A stretch of DNA of 15,417 nt from Deltaproteobacteria bacterium (GCA_003249585.1 QKIM01000026.1:1-15417), one strand, 5' to 3'; counted from the stretch's first letter, positions 1-7,005 are shown. Program-made: numbers and translations. Notes: generated by a model from the letters alone, not told the origin.

Positions 1-52
1 CAAGTTATTCAAGAGACATATGCGTTTTCGACGTGCCTACCTCAAAAAAATA

Positions 53-64
53 GGTCAATTGACC
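53..64. promoter_or_regulatory. Perfect 12-bp palindrome upstream of flp, possible operator
   Basis: The sequence GGTCAATTGACC is its own reverse complement. It lies about 80 bp before the flp start, next to an A-rich patch at 44-52. Its right half, TTGACC, equals a near-consensus -35 hexamer, and the same hexamer is used in two other promoter candidates in this window. No convincing -10 lies 16-18 bp further on, so a promoter cannot be assigned here. A dimeric regulator binding site is an inference from symmetry and position. Confidence 0.35.
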
Positions 65-144
65 GATACCGGGGCGGACCCAAAGAGGGTAAGTTGAAGG
101 TAATGGAACCCGAACCATCACCTCTCACCCCAAGGAGAAATCCC

Positions 145-402
145 ATGAACAACGCCGTACAGAACATCCGCAACAACAAAAAAGGCCAGGGCATGACCGA
201 GTACATCATCATCGTGGCCCTCATCGCCATCGCCGCCATCGGCGTCATCACCCTCTTCGGCGATGACATCCGCAAGCTCTTCGGTTCCTCCGCCAACGCT
301 CTCGCCGGCGACACCAACGTGACCACCGGCGCCAAGAAGGCCGAGTCCAAGCACACCAAGACCAAGACCCTGAAGACCTTCGCCATGGGCAACGACGGCT
401 AG
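145..402 (+). CDS. flp: Flp-type type IVb pilin precursor
   Basis: This is a small pilin of the Flp/Tad (type IVb) family, 85 residues, which would be cleaved by a prepilin peptidase and assembled into a thin adhesive pilus. The start at 145 is chosen because AGGAG (133-137) precedes it by 7 bases and because it gives a short basic leader. The processing motif is visible: Gly14 is followed by Gln-Gly-Met-Thr, then Glu19 and Tyr20, matching G/xxxxEY with cleavage after Gly14. A hydrophobic helix runs from about residue 20 to 40. The mature chain would be 71 residues. A hydrophilic Lys/Thr-rich tail of about 40 residues follows the helix, which is longer than in many Flp pilins. The next gene, 33 bp downstream, encodes a fitting peptidase. 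No other tad genes are visible. Confidence 0.9.
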   Translation: MNNAVQNIRNNKKGQGMTEYIIIVALIAIAAIGVITLFGDDIRKLFGSSANALAGDTNVTTGAKKAESKHTKTKTLKTFAMGNDG

Positions 403-435
403 TGACCGCCTTCCTCTCCAACAGTTGATCCCCTC

Positions 436-999
436 GTGATCCTCTCCCCCTCCCTCCACTACTCCCTCACCCTCGCAGTCTCGACGGCCATCATGGCCCA
501 CGCCACCTATACCGATCTGAAGCGTCGGGAAATCGACAACGAGACCGTCCTCATCGGCATGGCCGCGGGTCTGCTTCTGGGATTTCTGGCGGGAGGCGGC
601 AGGGGGCTCGGGTTCGCGGCGGGAGGCCTGGTCCTGGGTTTCGTGGTGTTCTTTATCATGGGCCTCACGGGGGGCATGGAGGCGGGAGACATCAAGCTCA
701 TGGGAGCCGTGGGAGCCCTCTCGGGCTGGCCCGGGATCCTCTCGGCCCTTTTGCACGTGGTCATCGCAGGCTTTTTTCTGGCCATCCTCTGGGTCGTCAT
801 CGAAGGACGGCTCGGGCACACCTTGAAGAATCTATGGATCATGATCACCTCGTGGATACTCCCGAAGCGCAGGCGGATCTCCCTCGAGGAACTGGAGACG
901 ACGGCCCTCCCCTACGGCGTCGCCATCGCCGTCGGCACCCTGTGGACCCTCGCCGCCCAGAAAATTCCCGCCATCGACCTCATGAAGATCCTGCTTTGA
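436..999 (+). CDS. cpaA: Prepilin peptidase, A24 family (CpaA/TadV type)
   Basis: This integral-membrane aspartic protease of 187 residues would remove the leader of the Flp pilin encoded just upstream. The two catalytic aspartates of the family are visible: Asp27 in YTDLKRREIDN after the first membrane helix, and Asp85 in GGMEAGDIKLMG, the GxGD-type motif, here with Glu-Ala-Gly-Asp. The chain is mostly hydrophobic with about six membrane segments. It lacks the N-terminal zinc/methyltransferase domain of PilD-type enzymes, as expected for CpaA/TadV proteins. The GTG start at 436 is preferred over ATG at 493 because the later start would remove the first helix. No Shine-Dalgarno sequence is seen, so translation may be coupled to flp. 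The basic segment KRRR near residue 143 would be a cytoplasmic loop. Confidence 0.88.
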   Translation: MILSPSLHYSLTLAVSTAIMAHATYTDLKRREIDNETVLIGMAAGLLLGFLAGGGRGLGFAAGGLVLGFVVFFIMGLTGGMEAGDIKLMGAVGALSGWPGILSALLHVVIAGFFLAILWVVIEGRLGHTLKNLWIMITSWILPKRRRISLEELETTALPYGVAIAVGTLWTLAAQKIPAIDLMKILL

Positions 1000-1036
1000 G
1001 GGACCCCAAACCCCGAACCCCCGAGGCGCTTTCCAC

Positions 1037-1064
1037 TTGTAATACACCCCTCCGTGTGTAAGAT
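1037..1064 (+). promoter_or_regulatory. Weak promoter candidate for the Omp85 gene
   Basis: TTGTAA (1037-1042) and TAAGAT (1059-1064) are separated by 16 bp and each matches 4 of 6 consensus positions. The pair lies in the 97-bp gap before the Omp85 start. TACAC (1043-1047) and GTGTA (1056-1060) form a short inverted repeat within it. It is a candidate only; the Omp85 gene could also be read from the flp promoter. Confidence 0.3.
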
Positions 1065-1096
1065 CGGGGACCTGTAACCTTTTCCAACAGTGCCCG

Positions 1097-3958
1097 ATGA
1101 ACCTTCTGACCCTCCCCCTGATGCTCTGGCTCCTTGGCGCCCCTCCCACGGGGGTGAAGATCACGGGGACCATGCTCGAAAAGCAGCGCACCCTGACCCG
1201 CGCCGTGGAGCTCTCCCTCAAAAGCGGACCCGACTGGGAAAACGCGGTCAAGGATCGGCTCAAGGAGCTGAAATACTCCATCGCCAGGTGGGAGATCCGC
1301 GGGGCGACCCTGGAGATCAAGGTCGTGCCGCGCAACGTGATCCGGCACGTCTTCATCCGGGGAAACTGGCCCCTCTTCGAGACGGACATCATGCGCAGGA
1401 TCATCCTACGCCCCGGCACGCCCCTGCCGCCTCCGGGGAAGAAACGACAGGAACTCTTCGAGTCACAGGTGTCCAGAATCGAAGACTATCTCCATCGTGA
1501 GGGGTACTTCGACTCCAAGATCAAGGTGACCCTCAAGGGGAAGAAGAACGCCTATACCCAGGATCTCATCATCACCCTCAACAAGGGTTCCAGCTACAAG
1601 CTCGGCAAACTGACCATCAAAGGGAATACGCACCTCAAGAGCGAGGTCATCGAGAAGTTCTTCCGGCACAGCATCCTCTTCTACGAGCGCCCGTTTTACA
1701 TGCGCCAGTTCCGCAAGGACAAGAAGAGTCTGGTCCAGCATTACCGCAAGCTCGGCTACTACGCCGTCAGCGTCCGCGACAACTTCGACAAGCTCTACTC
1801 TCTGGATCGCAAAAACCGGAAGGTGAACATCACCCTCATGATCAAGGAGCGCCGCAAGGTGGAGATCACCTTCGAGAACCGCACCAAGGCGGGGCTCAAG
1901 GAGCTGCAGGATCAGCTCACCTTCCAGGAGTCCGGCACCTACGACGAGCACGAAATCCAGCGCAGCGCCCAGGCCATCCAGCACTTCTACGAGACCAAGG
2001 GGTTCTTCAACGCCGTAGTGTTCGCCGAGAGCCACCTGCTGGGGACCTCCGGTCTCAAGGTGATCTACCACATCCAGGTGGGGCAGGAGCACCGGGTCGG
2101 GAAGATCCTGGTCCAGGGGAACACGTACTTCTCGGCCTCCAAGATCCGCGACACCGTCGCCACCAAGGTGTTCCCCAAGAAGCTCGCCTTCTTCGGGCTG
2201 GGGAGCGGCGGGTTCATCACCCCAAAACAGCTCAAGCAGGACGTTGAGCGCATCGAGTCCCTCTACAAGGACGCCGGCTTCCAGGACAGCAAGATAGCGG
2301 TCAGGGTGATCTACAGGAAGATGCAGGGCTACTCTGCGGGGGCTGCCTCCATCAACGCGGCGGAACCCCGTGCAGGCGGCGTGGTCTATGTCACGGTGGT
2401 CTTCACGGTAAAAGAGGGCCACCGGGTGCTGGTCAGTTCCGTGGACTACCGAGGTGTCACTCCCCGCATCGCCCGCAAGCTGGCGGGCCTCTCCAAGGTG
2501 AAGAAGGGGATTCCCTTCTCCAAGGATGCCATCTCCGCGGACCTCAAGTCCTACGCCCGCTACTTCGCCAATCTGGGCTACCCCTACCACACGGTCACCA
2601 CGGAGATGAACCCGGACAAGCAAAAGAAGGGCGTGGTCGTCGCCTTCACCTTCAAGATGAACAAGAAGGTACGCTTCGGGCCCATCTTCATCCGGGGCAA
2701 CTTCAAGACGCGACGCGCCGTGGTGTGGGGAGAGATTCCCTTCAAGGAGGGGGACACCTTTTCCCTGTCGGCCATCGAGGAGGCGGGGCGTAATCTGCGC
2801 AGCCTCGGCGTTTTCCGCTCCGTGAGGATCCGCTTTCTGGGTATTGAGAAGCAACTCGAGGTGTTGCCCGTGGTGGTCGAGCTCATCGAGCGGTACGACG
2901 ACTGGGGGGAGCTTGAGATCGGCGGCGGGTTCTCCACGGACAACCTCTACTTCGCCTCCCTCTCCTACAAGAACAAGAACCTGCTCGGGTTCGCGAAGTC
3001 CATCGAGTTCAAGGGGGAGGCCGGTGCCGAGATCCTCTCGGGGACCGTCACCTATCAGGATTCGAGGTTCCTCGGGACCAACCTCCTCTTCCAGATCATG
3101 GCCTACGGACGCTCCGAGGAGACCGTGCGCCTGGGCGACATCCTCACCTACGGCTCCTCCGTCACCCTCAAGAAGCGGTGGTCCCAGCGTTTTCAGTGGT
3201 TCCTCCGCTACGAGATCCGCCACGTCGCCTACAAGGAATCCCTCTACCGCGTCAGCGGAGGGGCGGGCGAGAACGCCAAGGTGGACTTCTCCACCACGAC
3301 GGCCAGCTTCGGCCCCGCCATCGTCCTCGACCAGCGCAACAACCCCCTGGTCCCCTCCAAGGGCTACCGGCTCTCCTCCTCCATCCGCATCGCCTCCCGG
3401 TACCTGGGCGGCGACGACGACTTTCTGCACTTCAACCTCGCCGGCCAGGTGTTCTTCCGGCTTCCCCTCGGGCTGGTCCTCGCGCAGGGTATCCGGTACG
3501 ACCACGGCATCCCCATCGGGCAGACCAACTCACTGCCCAAGGTGGAGCGGTTCTTCGCCGGGGGCGACACCACCGTCCGCGGCTACGAAGAGGATCGTCT
3601 CTTCGCTCAGATGGTGCGGACCCCCATGAATCCCGTCGGAGGCCTCTATGTCTACACCCTGAGTCCCCTGGGGGGCAACATCCGCTTCATCTCCAATACG
3701 GAGCTCCAGTTTCCCATCTGGAAGAAGAGCCCCCTGCTGGGGATGCCCATCTGGGGCGCCCTCTTCTTCGACTCGGGATATATCGTCAACACCTACTCGG
3801 GATTCGAGACGAGCACCTTCCACTCGGGCTATGGCGGCGCCCTCCGACTGGTGACTCCCGTGGGCGTGATCTCCCTGGAGTACGGCATCCCCCTCAACAA
3901 GGTCTGGAACACCGACCCAGACGGCCGTTTCCATTTCAACTTCGGCTTCATTTTCTGA
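1097..3958 (+). CDS. Omp85-superfamily outer-membrane assembly protein (BamA/TamA-like) with multiple POTRA repeats
   Basis: This 953-residue protein belongs to the Omp85 superfamily, whose members insert or move proteins at the outer membrane. A short hydrophobic N-terminus (residues 1-15) acts as an export signal but lacks the usual basic residues. About seven POTRA-like repeats follow, roughly at 20-78, 81-165, 168-250, 254-328, 332-440, 443-522 and 524-600. Most open with a beta strand ending in RGN/KGN/QGN-type turns. A 16-strand-type barrel follows from about 605. It contains DQRNNPLVPSKGY (745-757), the lid-loop motif VRGY at 827-830, and ends in aromatic Phe (FNFGFIF). BamA typically has five POTRA domains and TamA three, so the exact class is open. 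No skp, lpxD, tamB or other bam gene is nearby. ATG 1097 is the only usable start: the frame is open only from 1043 and has no other start codon. No Shine-Dalgarno is evident. Confidence 0.9.
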   Translation: MNLLTLPLMLWLLGAPPTGVKITGTMLEKQRTLTRAVELSLKSGPDWENAVKDRLKELKYSIARWEIRGATLEIKVVPRNVIRHVFIRGNWPLFETDIMRRIILRPGTPLPPPGKKRQELFESQVSRIEDYLHREGYFDSKIKVTLKGKKNAYTQDLIITLNKGSSYKLGKLTIKGNTHLKSEVIEKFFRHSILFYERPFYMRQFRKDKKSLVQHYRKLGYYAVSVRDNFDKLYSLDRKNRKVNITLMIKERRKVEITFENRTKAGLKELQDQLTFQESGTYDEHEIQRSAQAIQHFYETKGFFNAVVFAESHLLGTSGLKVIYHIQVGQEHRVGKILVQGNTYFSASKIRDTVATKVFPKKLAFFGLGSGGFITPKQLKQDVERIESLYKDAGFQDSKIAVRVIYRKMQGYSAGAASINAAEPRAGGVVYVTVVFTVKEGHRVLVSSVDYRGVTPRIARKLAGLSKVKKGIPFSKDAISADLKSYARYFANLGYPYHTVTTEMNPDKQKKGVVVAFTFKMNKKVRFGPIFIRGNFKTRRAVVWGEIPFKEGDTFSLSAIEEAGRNLRSLGVFRSVRIRFLGIEKQLEVLPVVVELIERYDDWGELEIGGGFSTDNLYFASLSYKNKNLLGFAKSIEFKGEAGAEILSGTVTYQDSRFLGTNLLFQIMAYGRSEETVRLGDILTYGSSVTLKKRWSQRFQWFLRYEIRHVAYKESLYRVSGGAGENAKVDFSTTTASFGPAIVLDQRNNPLVPSKGYRLSSSIRIASRYLGGDDDFLHFNLAGQVFFRLPLGLVLAQGIRYDHGIPIGQTNSLPKVERFFAGGDTTVRGYEEDRLFAQMVRTPMNPVGGLYVYTLSPLGGNIRFISNTELQFPIWKKSPLLGMPIWGALFFDSGYIVNTYSGFETSTFHSGYGGALRLVTPVGVISLEYGIPLNKVWNTDPDGRFHFNFGFIF

Positions 3959-4009
3959 TCCCGCGCCGCGGCTCTGAAGGTCTAAATACCGAAAACCCTT
4001 ACTTTCAGC

Positions 4010-4038
4010 TTGACCCATCGCGGTTCGTAGTCTATATC
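4010..4038 (+). promoter_or_regulatory. Sigma-70-type promoter for the EF-G paralogue
   Basis: TTGACC (4010-4015, 5 of 6 consensus) and TATATC (4033-4038, 4 of 6) are separated by exactly 17 bp. Transcription would start near 4045, giving a leader of about 125 bases before the ATG at 4170. The 12 bases ending in this -35 hexamer (4004-4015) recur exactly at 7553-7564, in front of the DUF1232 gene. Confidence 0.6.
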
Positions 4039-4055
4039 CTTTGGTCACTGTTGAG

Positions 4056-4069
4056 GGGTCTTCGGGCCC
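4056..4069 (+). other. UUCG-capped hairpin in the EF-G paralogue leader
   Basis: GGGTC (4056-4060), loop TTCG (4061-4064) and GGCCC (4065-4069) form a 5-bp stem with one U-G pair, closed by the very stable C(UUCG)G tetraloop. It would lie about ten bases into the predicted transcript. A second small stem, CCATT (4083-4087) with AATGG (4092-4096), follows. No U-tract is present, so this is not a terminator. Protection of the 5' end or control of translation is possible but inferred. Confidence 0.4.
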
Positions 4070-4169
4070 GGTTCGTTACGTACCATTTTCCAATGGCATG
4101 CAGTTTTGCGCCCACATCCTTTCCGGGGGCCGTGGGTAGGCAGCCGCTTCAGCGAGGGCAAAGAGCAAC

Positions 4170-6242
4170 ATGAAAGTATTCGAGACAGCCAACATTCGTA
4201 ATATCGTCGTTTCCGGCCAGAGGGGCGTGGGCAAGACCACCTTCTGCGAAGCCCTCCTCTTCGGCTCCAAGGCCACCACCCGTCTGGGCAGCGTCGACGA
4301 CGAGACCTCCAACTTCGACTTCGAACCCGAGGAGCAGAAGCGCCACTCCACCGTGGGCACCTCCCTGGGTTGGCTCGAGTGGAAAGACTGCAAGATCAAT
4401 GTTCTCGACACTCCCGGATCCACCGACTTCCATAACGACACCCGTCTGGCCACCCACGGCTCCGACGCCGCCGTCGTCGTCATCGGCGCCACGGACGGTG
4501 TCCAGGTCGGTACCGAGAAGGTTTGGGAATTTGCCTGCGACGCAGGGATCGCCCGCACCATCTTCGTCACGGGCATGGACAAGGAGCGCGCCAACTTCCA
4601 GGAGGCCGTGAACGACATCCAGGAGACCCTCACCCGCAGCGCCGTCCCCATCCATCTCCCCATCGGCAAAGAGGCGTCCTTCAAGGGCGTGGTCAACCTG
4701 CTCAACGGCAAGGCCTATCTCTTTGAAGACGGCAACATGACCGAGGCCGACGCCCCCGCCGACATGGCCGACGACATCGAAATGGGTCGTGACGCGCTCA
4801 TCGAGATCATCGCCGAATCCGACGAAGAGCTCACCTTGAAGTACCTCGAGGAGGAGACCCTCTCCGACGAGGACATCCGCGGCGCCTTCCCCAACGCCGT
4901 CCGCACCGGAGCCCTGGTTCCCATCCTCTGCGGTTCCGCCAAGCGCATCATCGGGGTCGACACCCTCCTTGACTTCGTGAAGGAGTATCTCCCCTCCCCC
5001 AAGGAGCGCGTCCCCTTCAAACTGAAACGGGGCGAAGAGATCGTCGAAGTCACCGCAGACAACGATACCTTCAGCGGCTTCATCCTCAAGACCTTCACCA
5101 CGGACATCGGCAAGATGAACATCTTCCGCGTGGTCTCCGGCTCCCTGGGCGCCGACGGCGGCTTCAACAACGCCGACTCCAAGAAGAAGGAGCGCTTCAG
5201 CCAACTCTACGTGCTCCAGGGCAAGAAGCGTGACTCCTGTGACGGCGTCAGCGCCGGCGACATCGCCGCCGTGGCCAAACTCAAATACTCCAAGACCCCC
5301 GACACCCTCACCGAGAACGAGGACGGCGTGGAATTCCTCATGGGCGAGACCCCGAGGCCCCTGGCCATCGTTGCGGTCCATCCCAAGGCCAAGGCCGACG
5401 AGGACAAGCTGGGCACCAAGCTCAACGACATCGTCACCGAGGATCCGGCTCTCCAGATGTGGCGCGATCCAGACTCCTCCGAGCTGCTCCTGGGCGGCAT
5501 GGGCCAGATGCACCTGGACGTCACCATCGAGAAGCTCAAGCGGGCCAAGGTCGAGGTCAACACCACCTATCCCCGCATCCCCTACCGTGAGACCATCACG
5601 AAGAAGACCACCAACATCGAAGGGAAACACAAGAAACAGTCCGGCGGCCGCGGCCAGTTCGGTGTGTGCTACATCGACCTCGAGCCCCTCCCGATGGACA
5701 CCGAAACCGACTTCGAATTCGTCGACAAGATCTTCGGCGGCGCCATCCCGAAACAGTGGATCCCCTCCGTCGAGAAGGGCGTCAAGGACCGCATGGCCAA
5801 GGGCGTCATCGCCGGTTACCCCGTCATCAACGTCCGCGTCACCATCACCGACGGCAAGTACCACCCCGTGGACAGCTCCGACGCCGCCTTCCAGATGGCC
5901 GGTTCCAAGGGCTTCCAGGCCGGCGTGAAGACCGCCGCCCCCGTCCTCCTCGAGCCCATCTACAACCTCGAGGTCACCGTGCCCCAGGACTACATGGGCG
6001 CCATCATGGGCGACATCACCTCCAAGCGCGGCCGTCCCCTGGGCAGCGACCAGAAGGGCAAGAACGTGACCATCACGGCGCAGGTCCCCCTGGCCGAGAT
6101 CCAGAAGTATTCCGCCGACCTCGAGTCCATGACCTCGGGCCGTGGCTCCTTCAGCATGCTCTATGACCACTACGAGCGCGTCCCCGCCGAGATCGCTACC
6201 AAGATCATCGCCGCCGCCACCCTCGAGGAAGAGGAAGACTAG
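4170..6242 (+). CDS. Elongation factor G paralogue (EF-G-like translational GTPase) with altered G motifs
   Basis: At 690 residues this aligns end to end with EF-G, the GTPase that drives translocation on the ribosome. G domain: P-loop GQRGVGKT (16-23); switch I RHSTVGTS (58-65) in place of RGITI; G3 DTPGS (80-84) with Ser in place of the catalytic His; G4 TGMD (134-137) in place of NKxD; G5 GSAK (255-258). Domain IV keeps GGAIPKQWIPSVEKG (523-537) and the tip His565 in YHPVDSSD. Domain V is also present: LLEPIYNLEV, YMGAIMGD and, near the end, GRGSFSMLYDHYE. The altered motifs resemble bacterial EF-G-like/EF-G2 proteins rather than canonical FusA. Codons end almost always in C or G, suggesting high expression. 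The Shine-Dalgarno is weak (GAGGG 4154-4158). No rpsL, rpsG or tuf lies beside it, unlike the usual fusA operon. A tRNA gene follows 73 bp downstream. Confidence 0.9.
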   Translation: MKVFETANIRNIVVSGQRGVGKTTFCEALLFGSKATTRLGSVDDETSNFDFEPEEQKRHSTVGTSLGWLEWKDCKINVLDTPGSTDFHNDTRLATHGSDAAVVVIGATDGVQVGTEKVWEFACDAGIARTIFVTGMDKERANFQEAVNDIQETLTRSAVPIHLPIGKEASFKGVVNLLNGKAYLFEDGNMTEADAPADMADDIEMGRDALIEIIAESDEELTLKYLEEETLSDEDIRGAFPNAVRTGALVPILCGSAKRIIGVDTLLDFVKEYLPSPKERVPFKLKRGEEIVEVTADNDTFSGFILKTFTTDIGKMNIFRVVSGSLGADGGFNNADSKKKERFSQLYVLQGKKRDSCDGVSAGDIAAVAKLKYSKTPDTLTENEDGVEFLMGETPRPLAIVAVHPKAKADEDKLGTKLNDIVTEDPALQMWRDPDSSELLLGGMGQMHLDVTIEKLKRAKVEVNTTYPRIPYRETITKKTTNIEGKHKKQSGGRGQFGVCYIDLEPLPMDTETDFEFVDKIFGGAIPKQWIPSVEKGVKDRMAKGVIAGYPVINVRVTITDGKYHPVDSSDAAFQMAGSKGFQAGVKTAAPVLLEPIYNLEVTVPQDYMGAIMGDITSKRGRPLGSDQKGKNVTITAQVPLAEIQKYSADLESMTSGRGSFSMLYDHYERVPAEIATKIIAAATLEEEED

Positions 6243-6275
6243 AGCCCGCGGCCTCCCCTCCCTCCAAGAAAACAC

Positions 6276-6304
6276 TTGCAAAACCCGGGAAAAACCTTTA
6301 TATG
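6276..6304 (+). promoter_or_regulatory. Promoter for tRNA-Arg
   Basis: TTGCAA (6276-6281) and TATATG (6299-6304) are separated by 17 bp. A G-rich stretch GGGGGAA follows the -10, which resembles the GC-rich discriminator of growth-regulated stable RNA promoters. The mature tRNA begins 12 bases after the -10 box. Confidence 0.55.
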
Positions 6305-6315
6305 GGGGAATGCCC

Positions 6316-6389
6316 GCCCTCGTAGCTCAGGCGGATAGAGCAGCGGTTTCCTAAACCGTTGGCCGGGTGTTCGAGTCGCCCCGAGGGCA
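6316..6389 (+). tRNA. tRNA-Arg, anticodon CCU
   Basis: A full cloverleaf can be drawn. The acceptor stem pairs GCCCTCG (6316-6322) with CGAGGGC (6382-6388). The D stem is GCTC/GAGC (6325-6328, 6338-6341). The anticodon stem is GCGGT/ACCGT (6343-6347, 6355-6359) with loop TTCCTAA and anticodon CCT at 6350-6352. The variable loop has 5 bases (6360-6364). The T arm is GGGTG-TTCGAGT-CGCCC (6365-6381). The discriminator is A6389 and the D loop has GGA at 6333-6335, so A20 is present; both are arginine identity elements. It decodes AGG. The 3' CCA is not encoded (ACAA follows), so it must be added by nucleotidyltransferase. No terminator follows before the next gene. Confidence 0.95.
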
Positions 6390-6421
6390 CAACCCATTGT
6401 AAGCCTTTTCCAACCGTCGAC

Positions 6422-6425
6422 GGAG
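6422..6425 (+). promoter_or_regulatory. Ribosome binding site that fixes the pseudo-receiver start
   Basis: GGAG ends 5 bases before ATG 6431. The frame remains open upstream into the tRNA gene, so this site is what selects 6431. A GTG at 6425 is in frame but overlaps the site itself. Confidence 0.55.
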
Positions 6426-6430
6426 TGTGC

Positions 6431-6979
6431 ATGGAACCCCAAACCCCCCAATCCCTCGAAAGCCTCATCGATATCATCAAAGGGTTCCGCGCAAAACTCC
6501 CCGCAAAGATCACCGACTCCGTCGTCCGGCTCAACGCCCTCATCCTCGATCCCGACAAGGAGTCCCGGCGCGAGCTCCGCAGCATCCTCGAAGAGATGGG
6601 GTATGGCACCTTCGCCGCCTCCTCCGTCGCCGAGGCCCAGAATCTCCTGGACTCCATCCGAAAGCTCTCGGTCGTGGTGGCGGTTCCCCGCCCCGAGGGC
6701 GCCGAAGCCACCACGGGCATCAACTTCCTCTCTGAGCTCAAGAACAAAAACCCGGACATCATCCCCATCCTCTCGGTCTCCTTCGCCGAGTCCGAAGACG
6801 CCGTGGGCGCTCTGCGCAAGAATATCCTGGGGTTCTTCATCAAACCCTACAACCGGCAGGAGATCGTCTCGAGCCTCAGCGAGCTGCTCTATCTGCACGA
6901 CAAACACAACTTTGTCACGGGACTGGTCCACAATTTCCTCGATCGCTTTGAGGAATGGGAACGCGCCTTTCACAGATAA
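6431..6979 (+). CDS. Response-regulator receiver-like protein lacking the phosphoacceptor aspartate (pseudo-receiver)
   Basis: This 182-residue protein has a CheY-like receiver fold from about residue 35 to 152, between an N-terminal extension and a C-terminal helical tail. The first strand ends in ILDPD (38-42), giving acidic residues for the pocket. Strand three, VVVAVPRP (81-88), places Ala84 where receivers carry the phosphorylated Asp, four residues before the conserved Pro. The strand-four switch position reads SVSF (115-118). The conserved Lys is kept as Lys138 in IKPYN. There is no DNA-binding or enzymatic output domain. It therefore looks like a stand-alone receiver that cannot be phosphorylated in the usual way and may act through protein contacts. 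It lies 41 bp after tRNA-Arg with no terminator between, so the two may share a transcript. No histidine kinase is nearby. Confidence 0.75.
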   Translation: MEPQTPQSLESLIDIIKGFRAKLPAKITDSVVRLNALILDPDKESRRELRSILEEMGYGTFAASSVAEAQNLLDSIRKLSVVVAVPRPEGAEATTGINFLSELKNKNPDIIPILSVSFAESEDAVGALRKNILGFFIKPYNRQEIVSSLSELLYLHDKHNFVTGLVHNFLDRFEEWERAFHR

Positions 6980-7005
6980 CCTCAGAAATTTTCGTCTGTT
7001 TTTTT
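6972..7005 (+). terminator. Weak intrinsic terminator after the pseudo-receiver gene
   Basis: ACAGA (6972-6976), or alternatively CAGA (6983-6986), can pair with TCTG(T) at 6995-6999, directly before seven Ts (6999-7005). The T-run is good but the stem has only 4-5 bp, so efficiency is doubtful. It overlaps the stop codon of the upstream gene. Confidence 0.4.

Noticed and set aside
1463..3505. Long minus-strand frame of about 680 codons opposite the Omp85 gene.
   Set aside because: It is an antisense shadow of GC-rich coding sequence; the plus-strand protein has clear POTRA and barrel motifs, while this frame has acidic low-complexity content and no domain.
4149..6281. Minus-strand frame of about 710 codons opposite the EF-G paralogue.
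   Set aside because: Antisense shadow. Its Gly/Asp/Val-rich composition follows from the C-ending codons of the real gene.
6390..6430. Region after the tRNA, checked for a tRNA-associated integration site or terminator.
   Set aside because: No duplicate of the tRNA 3' end, no integrase and no hairpin with a U-tract was found in the window.
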